Part shown: positions 26,661 through 34,228 of the stretch, piece by piece
How the letters are laid out: every line of letters begins with the position of its first letter
Numbering within the stretch: position 1 is the first letter of the stretch
From: Cognatundibacterium rivi
Lineage (GTDB): Bacteria; Pseudomonadota; Gammaproteobacteria; Burkholderiales; Burkholderiaceae_D
Direction: 5' to 3'
Assembly: GCF_018139565.1 (NCBI RefSeq)
Contig: NZ_JAGSPK010000001.1
Coordinates: 434,001-498,000, forward strand
Length of the DNA stretch: 64,000 bases
The notes under the pieces: model-generated
Told to the model about the DNA's origin: nothing
Database searches by the model: none
What the model saw: the letters and a program-made list of their open reading frames with translations, nothing else
Program-made: the position numbers and the translations under genes

Positions 26661-26873
26661 GGTTTTGGTGCAGATCGTATTCGTCGGGCGCGTGTCGTCG
26701 TGTTCACTTGTCAGCCGCCAGTGTCAGCATTGTTTGTAATGCGGTTCCGAAACTGATCTGAAACCAATTACTGCTCATTTGGCTGATCTGTGCTTATACT
26801 AAGCAAGGAAATCTGGTCAGATCCTGAATGTATGGGCATTCAGGCGTTTAGTAGCTTAGTTGAGGAGATGATG

Positions 26874-27308
26874 ATGGGATTATTCGATTCAATCGCAGGA
26901 CAGGTGTTGGGCTCGTTGACGCAGTCCGGTCAGGCAGGCGCAACGCCGCATGCGGGGTTGTTGGAGGCGATAGGCGGTTTGATGAATAATCCGCAGATTG
27001 GCGGTCTGAGCGGGTTGATCACCATATTTCAGGAAAAAGGGCTGGGTGGCGTGGTTTCCTCGTGGGTCGCAACCGGTGAAAATCTACCGATATCTGCTGA
27101 GCAGTTGCAGTCAGTACTTGGCAGTGAACAGGTGCAGGCGATCGCTGAAAAATTTGGGTTTTCCACTGAGGAAGTGTCAGGTCATCTGGCCGAGCTGTTG
27201 CCTCAGGTCGTCGACAAGTTAACCCCGGACGGCACTGTGCCTGAAGGCAATGCGATGGGCGATACGCTGGGCAGTGTGTTGGGAATGTTAAAGGGCATGA
27301 GCCGCTGA
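26874..27308 (+). CDS. YidB-like (DUF937) protein
   Basis: A 144-residue protein with the YidB-family pattern: MGLFDSIAGQVLGSL at the start, repeated Gly/Leu-rich segments (LLEAIGGLMNNPQIGGLSGLI), ISAEQLQSVLGSEQVQAIAEKFGFS, and LLPQVVDKLTPDG near the end. Three ATG codons stand in a row; the third (26874) has the best spacing from GAGGAG. There is no signal peptide. Its function is not established. Downstream are a strong hairpin and a dispersed repeat. Confidence 0.82.
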   Translation: MGLFDSIAGQVLGSLTQSGQAGATPHAGLLEAIGGLMNNPQIGGLSGLITIFQEKGLGGVVSSWVATGENLPISAEQLQSVLGSEQVQAIAEKFGFSTEEVSGHLAELLPQVVDKLTPDGTVPEGNAMGDTLGSVLGMLKGMSR

Positions 27309-27370
27309 GCGCATTTGGCTGACTGATCTGCCGCCCCGTGTTTTTTGCGTAGGGGAAATTTTGCACAATA

Positions 27371-27405
27371 TGAGCCTGTGAATCGTTGATCGTTTCACAG
27401 GCTCA
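27371..27405 (+). terminator. Hairpin downstream of the YidB-like gene
   Basis: TGAGCCTGTGAA and TTCACAGGCTCA form a perfect 12-bp stem with an 11-nt loop, followed by GTTATTTT. It is a probable terminator with a broken T run. Confidence 0.75.
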
Positions 27406-27429
27406 GTTATTTTCAGTGTCAGGAGTGAA

Positions 27430-27503
27430 AATATACTGGGGGGAGTATTTTTAACAGCCCTTTGTTTATAAGGAGATAAAGGCAAAATTGCCATATACTC
27501 CCC
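27430..27503. repeat. Dispersed GGGGGG-block element, copy A
   Basis: It begins ATATACTGGGGGGAGTAT, carries a core with CCTTTG...ATAAGGAGATAAAGG, and ends ATATACTCCCC. GGGGAGTAT near the left end and ATACTCCCC at the right end can form an outer 9-bp stem around an inner CCTTT/AAAGG stem. Copies B, C and D are at 33742, 61000 and 61888. It lies between the convergent YidB-like and LysR genes. Confidence 0.85.
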
Positions 27504-27506
27504 TTG

Positions 27507-27530
27507 AAACCTCATTTTTTCAGGTTTTTT
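27507..27530 (+). terminator. Small hairpin with T run after repeat copy A
   Basis: AAACCT and AGGTTT flank a 9-nt T-rich loop, followed by T residues. It is a second possible terminator for the YidB-like transcript, abutting the repeat. Confidence 0.55.
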
Positions 27531-27543
27531 GTGTATTTTTAGA

Positions 27544-28455
27544 CTAAGTTTTCGGCGGACAAGCCCCGGCAAATTGCTGTTGCAAGGCATCCAGAAAAAC
27601 GCGGGTGCGCGCTGGCATCAGACGGCGGCCGGGGAACACGGCCCACAGTTTGATATCCGGCGATTGCCAGTCGCCGAGGATGCGCATCAGTTCGCCCGAC
27701 TTCACATAACATTCGGCAAAATTATCCGGTAGCATGATGATGCCATCGCCGTTGCGCGCGAGGCGGGTCAGCAGTTCCGGCGAATTTGCACTGGCGCGTC
27801 CGGGTGGAATGCCTTCCCATTTTTCTTCATTGCGGCTCAGTTTCCACGGCGTTGCTTCGCCATTGCGCGCCAGCAGGAGCAAGGCATCGTGTTCCATCAG
27901 CGCTTCCGGTTCGCTAGGAATGCCATGCCGCGCGATATACGCGGGCGACGCATACAGGCCGACTGTGAATACCGCCAGGCGGCGCGCTGCGAGCGAGGCA
28001 TCGTCCGGCAGATCGCCGGCGCGGATCGCGACATCATAGTTTTCGCCGATCAGGTCAACACGGCGCGGCGACAAATCAATTTCAAACGCAATCGCCGGAT
28101 GCGCAGCGATCAGCGCAGATAAAAACTGGCTCATTTCCTGATTCGCAAAATCGGCGGGCATCGAAACCCGCAGGCGTCCCGATGGTTCGGCCTGGCGATG
28201 CTGGGTCAGCGCCAGAGTTGCATCGACTTCTTCCTGCACATGCTGCGCGTGCTGCAAGACATGCTGGCCAAATTCGGTGACGCTGAGTTTGCGTGTTGTG
28301 CGCAGCAGCAGCCGTTCACCGAGTTGCGATTCGAGCGCCGTGATGCGGCGTGACAAAGTCGATTTCGGCACAGCTAAACGGGCAGCCGCTTTGCTGAAAC
28401 TGCCTTCGGCCACAATGCGGGCAAACAGTAAAAGATCATTCGCTTCCAGTTGCAT
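27544..28455 (-). CDS. LysR-family regulator (CrgA-like), divergent from azoR
   Basis: A 303-residue LysR protein: helix-turn-helix at residues about 5-62 (FSKAAARLAVPKSTLSRRITALE), effector domain from about 90 (GRLRVSMPADFANQEMS). The wording of the domain (SRRVDLIGENYDVAIRAG-like) belongs to the CrgA group. It faces azoR and the pirin gene across 182 bp, an arrangement in which such regulators often sense quinones or electrophiles and control the divergent genes. An inverted repeat TGTTCCA (28524-28530) / TGGAACA (28576-28582) lies in the gap and could be its site. Confidence 0.87.
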   Translation of the reverse strand: MQLEANDLLLFARIVAEGSFSKAAARLAVPKSTLSRRITALESQLGERLLLRTTRKLSVTEFGQHVLQHAQHVQEEVDATLALTQHRQAEPSGRLRVSMPADFANQEMSQFLSALIAAHPAIAFEIDLSPRRVDLIGENYDVAIRAGDLPDDASLAARRLAVFTVGLYASPAYIARHGIPSEPEALMEHDALLLLARNGEATPWKLSRNEEKWEGIPPGRASANSPELLTRLARNGDGIIMLPDNFAECYVKSGELMRILGDWQSPDIKLWAVFPGRRLMPARTRVFLDALQQQFAGACPPKT

Positions 28456-28637
28456 CGTCGTTCTCTTTTCGCCTGAATTTTGTGTGTGAATTTTTGGGGG
28501 GAACTGGCTGATAACAATACTATTGTTCCATATTTGGGATAATGATATCCAATTTATGGTCTTCTGAAATGTGATTGGAACATATAAAGTACGTTCATGG
28601 TCATCTGATCCTTAACTACTTTATCGAAGGCAAGAAA

Positions 28638-29240
28638 ATGAAACTCTTACAAGTCAATTCCAGCGTCCGTTCCGAAGGTTCCCATTCCAACCGTTTGTCT
28701 AAAGTGCTGGTCGAGCGTTTGCTCGCAGCCAATCCCGGTGCAGCCCTGACCGTGCGCGATCTGGGTCATGCGCCACATCCGGCACTCGACGAAGCAGCGT
28801 TGCAAGCCTTGTTCACACCGGCCGATCAGCGCAATGCAGTGCAACAGGCCCGTGTCGCTCAGGATGATGCGCTGATCGCAGAAATTCAGGCAGCAGATGT
28901 GGTCGTGCTCGGCGCACCGATGTATAACTTCGGTATTTCGTCCCAGCTGAAAAACTGGATCGATGCGATTTCCCGTGCCCAGGTCACGTTCCGCTATACA
29001 GCGAATGGTCCAGAAGGTTTGCTGACCGGTAAAAAAGTGTATGTGGTGCTGACCCGCGGTGGCTTGTATCGCAATACGCCGAACGACACACAAATGCCGT
29101 ATCTGAAAACTTTCTTTGGCTTCCTCGGCATGACCGATGTGGAATTTATTTACGCTGAAGGTCTGGCGATGGGCGCAGAGGCAGAAGCGGCAGCGATCGC
29201 TTCAGCGACACAGCAAATTGAAGATGCACTGAAAGCCTGA
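28638..29240 (+). CDS. azoR: FMN-dependent NADH:quinone / azo reductase
   Basis: A 200-residue flavodoxin-fold reductase. [22 protein letters not shown] supplies the FMN phosphate contacts, and [21 protein letters not shown] is the family signature. A C-terminal [12 protein letters not shown] is also typical. AzoR reduces quinones and azo dyes by two electrons with NADH. The ATG at 28638 follows AAGG; the longer frame to 28575 lacks support. It is followed after 38 bp by a pirin gene, and the pair is probably one unit controlled by the divergent LysR protein. Confidence 0.92.
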   Translation: MKLLQVNSSVRSEGSHSNRLSKVLVERLLAANPGAALTVRDLGHAPHPALDEAALQALFTPADQRNAVQQARVAQDDALIAEIQAADVVVLGAPMYNFGISSQLKNWIDAISRAQVTFRYTANGPEGLLTGKKVYVVLTRGGLYRNTPNDTQMPYLKTFFGFLGMTDVEFIYAEGLAMGAEAEAAAIASATQQIEDALKA

Positions 29241-29278
29241 TTGCTATCCGGCGTATCAGTTAAAAGAGGAGAATCAGG

Positions 29279-30157
29279 ATGAGCACTGTACATACAGATC
29301 TGCAGACAGAAAACGTCAGCCTGTCAAGGGTGGTGGAACAACTGGTTGCCGGTCAGGCGACCTCCGATGGTGCTGGCGTCAAACTGACGCGGGTACTGAC
29401 CCAGCCGTTCCAGTATCGTCTTGATCCTTATCTGATGCTGGATGCGTTCGGCAGCGACGAGGCGGATGATTACATCGGTGGTTTTCCCGATCATCCGCAT
29501 CGTGGCTTTGAAACCATCACCTATATGCTGACCGGGCGCATGCGTCATCGCGACAGTGCCGGGCATGAAGGCTTACTGCAAAACGGTGGTGTGCAATGGA
29601 TGACCGCCGGGCGCGGCGTGATTCACTCAGAATTGCCGGAACAGGAAGAAGGTCGCATGGCGGGTTTTCAGTTATGGCTGAATCTGCCTGCCAAAGACAA
29701 AATGATAGAGCCGTGGTATCGCGATATACAGAGCGAGGAAATTCCTGAGTTGCTGACCGCAGAAGGCGTGAAAGCGCGCGTGATTGCTGGCCATAGTCAT
29801 GGCGTTGCCGGTGCGATGCAACGCGAAGTGACGCAGCCTTTGTATCTCGATATTCATCTGCCTGCCGGTACGCAATTCCGCCAGCATTTAAGCGCGACCG
29901 CGAACGCGTTTTTGTACGTGTATGAAGGTGAGCTGGAAGTCGCGGGCAAAGCCGTACCGCAGCAAAGAATGGCGATCCTGAAAAAAGCAGCCGATGCGGA
30001 TGGTGTTGTCATCAGCGCCGCCACGGCTACCCGGGCCTTGTTAATTGCCGGTGAGCCGCTGGGTGAAACGATAGTCCAGTACGGGCCGTTTGTGATGAAC
30101 AGTCAGCAAGAAATCTTCAAGGCGATCAGCGATTTCCGCGAAGGAAAATTTGCCTGA
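29279..30157 (+). CDS. Pirin-family cupin protein
   Basis: A 292-residue bicupin. The N-terminal cupin has the pirin metal site: DHPHRGFETITYML, a later His in MRHRDSAGHEG, and Glu in GVIHSELP. Some bacterial pirins have quercetin 2,3-dioxygenase activity; others have no known reaction. The ATG at 29279 follows AGAGGAG. Co-orientation with azoR and the divergent LysR gene suggests a role in handling quinones or phenolics. Full length. Confidence 0.9.
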   Translation: MSTVHTDLQTENVSLSRVVEQLVAGQATSDGAGVKLTRVLTQPFQYRLDPYLMLDAFGSDEADDYIGGFPDHPHRGFETITYMLTGRMRHRDSAGHEGLLQNGGVQWMTAGRGVIHSELPEQEEGRMAGFQLWLNLPAKDKMIEPWYRDIQSEEIPELLTAEGVKARVIAGHSHGVAGAMQREVTQPLYLDIHLPAGTQFRQHLSATANAFLYVYEGELEVAGKAVPQQRMAILKKAADADGVVISAATATRALLIAGEPLGETIVQYGPFVMNSQQEIFKAISDFREGKFA

Positions 30158-30178
30158 AACGAACGCAGCAAAGAAAAT

Positions 30179-30217
30179 AAAAAAGCGGACATGAATTGAC
30201 TTCATGTCCGCTTTTTT
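30179..30217. terminator. Bidirectional terminator
   Basis: AAAAAAGCGGACATGAA and its complement flank a 5-nt loop, with T runs on both strands. It separates the convergent pirin and ttcA genes. Confidence 0.92.
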
Positions 30218-30232
30218 GTCAGGGAAAAAGAC

Positions 30233-31192
30233 TTAATCGTCCTGATCCAGATGCAGTTGAATCACGCCGCTGGCTGGCGTAGCGCATGGTTCTTCGTCAA
30301 ACGCGATATCACCGTCAGGATTGGCTTCGCCACTCATTTGCAGATCGGTGAAGTTGAACAGATTTTTATCCATCAGATGAGAAGGCACCACGGTTGATAA
30401 GGACGAGAAAATATTCTCTACGCGACCCGGATATTTTTTATCCCATTCACGCATCAGATTTTTGATCTGTTTGCGTTGCAGATTTTCTTGCGAACCGCAC
30501 AGATCGCAAGGAATGATAGGGAAATTCTTGACCTGCGCATAACGCTCGGTATCGGCTTCTTTGACATACGCCATTGGCCGGATCACGATGTGTTTGCCAT
30601 CATCGGATTGTAATTTCGCTGGCATGCCTTTGATTTTTCCACCGAAAAACATATTCAGGAAAAAGGTTTCCAGAATGTCGTCACGGTGATGGCCGAGCGC
30701 GATTTTATTCGCGCCCAGTTCATCGGCAACGCGGTACAAAATGCCGCGACGCAGGCGTGAACACAGCGAACAGGTGGTTTTGCCTTCCGGGATCAGGCGC
30801 TTGACGATGCTGTACGTATCCTGATTTTCGATGTGATACGGAATACCGATTTTTTCCAGATACGCCGGTAAGACATCGGCCGGAAAGTTAGGCTGCTTCT
30901 GATCCAGATTCACCGCAACGATATCAAAATGGATAGGCGCGCGTTCACGCAGCGTCATCAGGATATCAAGCAGCGCATAACTGTCTTTGCCACCCGACAG
31001 ACAGACCATGACTTTGTCACCGTCTTCTATCATATTGAAATCACCTATCGCCTGGCCAACCTGACGGCATAGACGTTTGTGCAGCTTATTGTTTTCGTAG
31101 GTGATTTTTTCCTGCGATTTAGTCGCAGCGTTATCTGCCGCTTGCTTGCTGTCGGCAGCCTGCTCATTGAAAGAGACGTTAGTTACTTGCAT
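30233..31192 (-). CDS. ttcA: tRNA 2-thiocytidine(32) synthetase
   Basis: TtcA is an ATP-dependent enzyme that thiolates cytidine 32 of certain tRNAs using an iron-sulfur cluster. The PP-loop [10 protein letters not shown] is near residue 55, and two Cys pairs (CSLCSR and CDLCGS) supply cluster ligands. [14 protein letters not shown] is a further family motif. The chosen ATG at 31192 gives 319 residues; a TTG at 31204 would overlap the folB stop. It follows folB on the same strand with a gap of 8 bp, so the two are probably co-transcribed. Confidence 0.93.
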   Translation of the reverse strand: MQVTNVSFNEQAADSKQAADNAATKSQEKITYENNKLHKRLCRQVGQAIGDFNMIEDGDKVMVCLSGGKDSYALLDILMTLRERAPIHFDIVAVNLDQKQPNFPADVLPAYLEKIGIPYHIENQDTYSIVKRLIPEGKTTCSLCSRLRRGILYRVADELGANKIALGHHRDDILETFFLNMFFGGKIKGMPAKLQSDDGKHIVIRPMAYVKEADTERYAQVKNFPIIPCDLCGSQENLQRKQIKNLMREWDKKYPGRVENIFSSLSTVVPSHLMDKNLFNFTDLQMSGEANPDGDIAFDEEPCATPASGVIQLHLDQDD

Positions 31193-31200
31193 GGGATGAC

Positions 31201-31599
31201 TCAAATTTCTGTTTTGATCTGGAATACTTCAACACCGACGCCTTCGCAATCGGGATACACATCTGGCTTCATGGTCGACACACGCACAGCGCGTACGCGC
31301 GGATGTGCCAGCATGATGCGAGCCACGTCGTCACATAGCGTTTCCTGCAAATGCACATGACCCTGCGCAACGCGGGCGGCAATCGTGCCGCGCATGAAAT
31401 CGTAATCGACGACTTCATCGAGCTGATCGTCTTTCGGTGTCGAGAGTGCCAGCGGAATATACAGATCGACATTAATCATGACGCGCTGTTCGCCTTTTTT
31501 CTCGAACTCGTGCACGCCGATATTGATCGATACTTCGTAATTCCGCAAAAACAAGCGGCGGCAGTCGGCGAGTTGTGGGTGGTGCAAAATGGATAGCAT
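31201..31599 (-). CDS. folB: Dihydroneopterin aldolase
   Basis: A 132-residue FolB protein, which splits dihydroneopterin in folate synthesis. The family pattern is visible: [29 protein letters not shown] at the N-terminal half, [15 protein letters not shown] in the middle, and an end with [22 protein letters not shown]. It is upstream of ttcA and downstream (by 98 bp) of a folM-like gene, on the same strand. The annotation rests on motif and context. Confidence 0.88.
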   Translation of the reverse strand: MLSILHHPQLADCRRLFLRNYEVSINIGVHEFEKKGEQRVMINVDLYIPLALSTPKDDQLDEVVDYDFMRGTIAARVAQGHVHLQETLCDDVARIMLAHPRVRAVRVSTMKPDVYPDCEGVGVEVFQIKTEI

Positions 31600-31697
31600 A
31601 AGTAGCCTGATAAAGTAAAAACGTGATTCTGGATAGCGTATTGGCGGGTAAGCTGCGGCAAGCGTATCGCCAGGCCGACGTATTATTCGTATTAATC

Positions 31698-32495
31698 TTA
31701 GTTCGTATTATTCGCAGTGGCGACAAACATCACATCGCGCTGCAAAGGAATTAAATGCTGGCCGCCATCAACCAACAGGGTCGTGCCTGTCATGGCCGGG
31801 CTGTCAGCCACAAAACAGACTGTGCGCGCAATATCTTCCGGTGTACTGGAGCGACCCAGCGGCGTGACTTGATGCGCCTGCTGAAAATCGGCCTCGCTCT
31901 GATGACCGGACACCATCGTGATTCCGGGGGCAATCCCAACCACCCGTACTTTCGGCGCCAGCGCCTGCGCCAACGTCGTGGTCGCGCATTGTAGTGCAGC
32001 TTTGGACAGGGTATACGATAAAAAATCGGGATTCAGATTAAATAATTTCTGATCGAGCAAATTAATCACGCAGGCTTGTTGACCTTCAGCAGTGGCGGCG
32101 TGCAGTGCCTGTGCCAATATCAGCGGTGCGCCCAGATTGGCGTGCATGTGGCGGTCGAGCGCGGCATAAGTAAAACTGCTGGCGCTGTCTTCGGCAAACA
32201 GGGACGCGTTGTTCACCACACAATGCACCGCCCCCATCGCGGCAATCGCTTGCGGTAACAAAGCGCGCGTCGCGGCTTCATCGGCCAGGTCGCATTGCAA
32301 AGCCACTGCGTGTCGCCCCAGCGCCTGAATTTCCTGCACCACGCTGGCGGCATCAGTGGCTGACGTGCCGAAATGCACAACGATATCCCAGCCTTGTTGC
32401 GCCATCGTCAGGGCGATATGCCGCCCTATGCGTTTTGCACCGCCGGTAACGAGAGCAACACGCGCTTGGGTATTGCTGAGCTTGGTCTGGGTCAT
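31698..32495 (-). CDS. Short-chain dehydrogenase, FolM/pteridine-reductase-like
   Basis: A 265-residue SDR enzyme. The NAD(P)-binding motif is TGGAKRIGRHIA (about residues 18-29), where the Arg favours NADPH. The catalytic YxxxK lies in SYTLSKAAL, and NNASLF precedes it. FolM and related pteridine reductases reduce dihydromonapterin or dihydrobiopterin, and the neighbouring folB supports a pteridine substrate. The stop codon is followed by two more in-frame TAA codons within a short repeat. Specificity is inferred. Confidence 0.82.
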   Translation of the reverse strand: MTQTKLSNTQARVALVTGGAKRIGRHIALTMAQQGWDIVVHFGTSATDAASVVQEIQALGRHAVALQCDLADEAATRALLPQAIAAMGAVHCVVNNASLFAEDSASSFTYAALDRHMHANLGAPLILAQALHAATAEGQQACVINLLDQKLFNLNPDFLSYTLSKAALQCATTTLAQALAPKVRVVGIAPGITMVSGHQSEADFQQAHQVTPLGRSSTPEDIARTVCFVADSPAMTGTTLLVDGGQHLIPLQRDVMFVATANNTN

Positions 32496-32540
32496 GGAAA
32501 TTCTTTAACGTGACTACGGGGTTTTTACTACAATGCCGGT

Positions 32541-33713
32541 ATGCAAAAATTATCTCTTCCTATTCCAGCGCCGGAGGCACTCGCGGCTTCACAAGCACTG
32601 CAACAGCTCATCATTGACGACATCAGGCAACATCAGGGCTGGATCCCTTTTTCGCGCTACATGGAACTGGCCTTGTATGCGCCGGATCTGGGTTATTACA
32701 GCGGCGGTGCCACAAAATTAGGCAAAGACGGCGATTTTACAACAGCCCCGGAAATGTCTGCTTTATTCGGTGCAACGCTGGCAACGCTGGCAGGTAAGCT
32801 GTTCACACAAAGCACCGCGCAAGTGATGGAATTCGGCGCTGGTACCGGCAAACTCGCCAAAGACTTTTTAACGGAGTGTCAATTATCCGGCATCGCGATA
32901 GAACGCTATTTTATCGTGGAATTGTCTGGCGAATTGCGCGCCCGTCAGGAAGATTTGCTGAAAGACTTTCCGCAGGTGGTCTGGTTGCAGCAAATGCCGG
33001 CTGCGTTTTCCGGTGTCGTGCTGGGCAATGAAGTGCTCGATGCGATGCCCGTCGATCTGGTGCGCAAGACCGCTGATGGCTGGTGTGAGATCGGCGTGGC
33101 GCTGGCGGATGATGCTGCTGCGCCTTTGCAATACTGCGAACGCGCTTGCGACGCCGCAATCTGCACGCAGATTCCAGATGCGGACGAGCTGCCCGTTGGC
33201 TACCTGACGGAAGTGCATGCGGTCGCTAACGGCTTCATGCGCAGCCTGGCACAGATGCTGAATGCCGGTTGCGCAGAGACCGGTAAAGGTGGCGCGGCGA
33301 TCCTGATCGATTACGGTTTTCCTGCGCACGAGTATTACCATCCGCAGCGCTCGCAGGGCAGCCTGATGTGCCACTACCGCCATCACGCGCATCCCGATCC
33401 GTTTTATTTGCCAGGCTTGCAAGACATTACCGCTCATGTTGACTTTACTGCCATGGCACGCGCGGCGCTGGAGGAAAATTTGTGTGTATTGAGCTACACC
33501 AGTCAGGCCGGTTTTTTACTCGAATCCGGCATTGCAGACATCCTCAGCCGTACCTCGCCGGAAGAGGTGAAGGCATATCTGCCGCAGGCCAACGCATTGC
33601 AAAAACTGATTTCTCCGGCAGAAATGGGCGAGTTGTTTAAGGTCCTTGTGATCGGCAGCGGGGTTGATCTTCCTGACAACTTACTGCGGCACGACCGCAG
33701 CCATCGACTTTGA
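32541..33713 (+). CDS. MidA/NDUFAF7-type SAM-dependent methyltransferase
   Basis: A 390-residue protein of the family that includes mitochondrial NDUFAF7. Diagnostic parts are GWIPFSRYMELALYAPDLGYYSGG, a glycine-rich SAM loop (MEFGAGTGKLAKDFL), VLGNEVLDAMPVDL and IDYGFPAHEYYHPQRSQGSL. NDUFAF7 methylates an arginine of complex I, but the bacterial substrate is not established. It is divergent from the folM-like gene across 45 bp. A dispersed repeat follows its stop. Confidence 0.88.
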   Translation: MQKLSLPIPAPEALAASQALQQLIIDDIRQHQGWIPFSRYMELALYAPDLGYYSGGATKLGKDGDFTTAPEMSALFGATLATLAGKLFTQSTAQVMEFGAGTGKLAKDFLTECQLSGIAIERYFIVELSGELRARQEDLLKDFPQVVWLQQMPAAFSGVVLGNEVLDAMPVDLVRKTADGWCEIGVALADDAAAPLQYCERACDAAICTQIPDADELPVGYLTEVHAVANGFMRSLAQMLNAGCAETGKGGAAILIDYGFPAHEYYHPQRSQGSLMCHYRHHAHPDPFYLPGLQDITAHVDFTAMARAALEENLCVLSYTSQAGFLLESGIADILSRTSPEEVKAYLPQANALQKLISPAEMGELFKVLVIGSGVDLPDNLLRHDRSHRL

Positions 33714-33741
33714 TCGCGTACAGATGTGAAAATAGGCGTCA

Positions 33742-33824
33742 AATATACTGGGGGGAGTATATTTTGAAGCCCAGTGTTTATAAGGACATAAAGGGGTTTT
33801 TTATGAAAACAGGGGGGAGTATCT
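33742..33824. repeat. Dispersed GGGGGG-block element, copy B
   Basis: The left block is AAATATACTGGGGGGAGTAT, itself a TATACT/AGTATA palindrome around six G. The core has GTTTATAAGGACATAAAGG. The right end reads AGGGGGGAGTAT, so here the two ends are direct rather than inverted repeats, unlike copy A. The right block ends 3 bp before the ATG of the DUF2905 gene and serves as its likely ribosome-binding site. Confidence 0.85.
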
Positions 33825-33825
33825 G

Positions 33826-34023
33826 ATGTTTCGCTGGGTATTGACGATATTTCTGGCCGTCGTGGTGTTTTCCAGCCTGCTGCCCTGGCTGGAAAAACTG
33901 GGCATAGGCCGCTTGCCCGGCGATCTTCGTTTTCGCTTATTTGGCCGTGATTTTTCTTTTCCGTTTGCCTCGACGATATTGATTTCGCTGGTCGTGTTGT
34001 TGCTGGCGCGCGTCTTCAAGTGA
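33826..34023 (+). CDS. DUF2905 small membrane protein
   Basis: A 65-residue protein with two membrane helices (about residues 3-20 and 45-63) around a short loop with GIGRLPGDLRFRLFGRDFSFPFAST, which is the DUF2905 signature. Its function is unknown. GGGGGAG from repeat copy B lies 7-15 bp before the ATG. It lies downstream of the MidA-type gene on the same strand. Confidence 0.85.
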   Translation: MFRWVLTIFLAVVVFSSLLPWLEKLGIGRLPGDLRFRLFGRDFSFPFASTILISLVVLLLARVFK

Positions 34024-34228
34024 CAGCAACAGCGCAGAAAAAATGCCGCTTTTACACTGTTTGAGCCGTCTCAGCCGATTAAAGTTTTTACGCTATTGCG
34101 CCGTCACTTTAATATAATGAATCGAAAGATGTGGCAGCAATCAGGCGCTTGCCGCACTTATATATCAGCATTGCTATCTGATATGTCTTACTAGCGATTA
34201 CAAACAAAAAATTACGCTAAAGGTAGAA

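Noticed and set aside
27430..27503. Correia element, CRISPR repeat or attC site as the explanation of the dispersed element
   Set aside because: The copies lack the Correia ends, are not regularly spaced arrays, and show no integron core sites or integrase.
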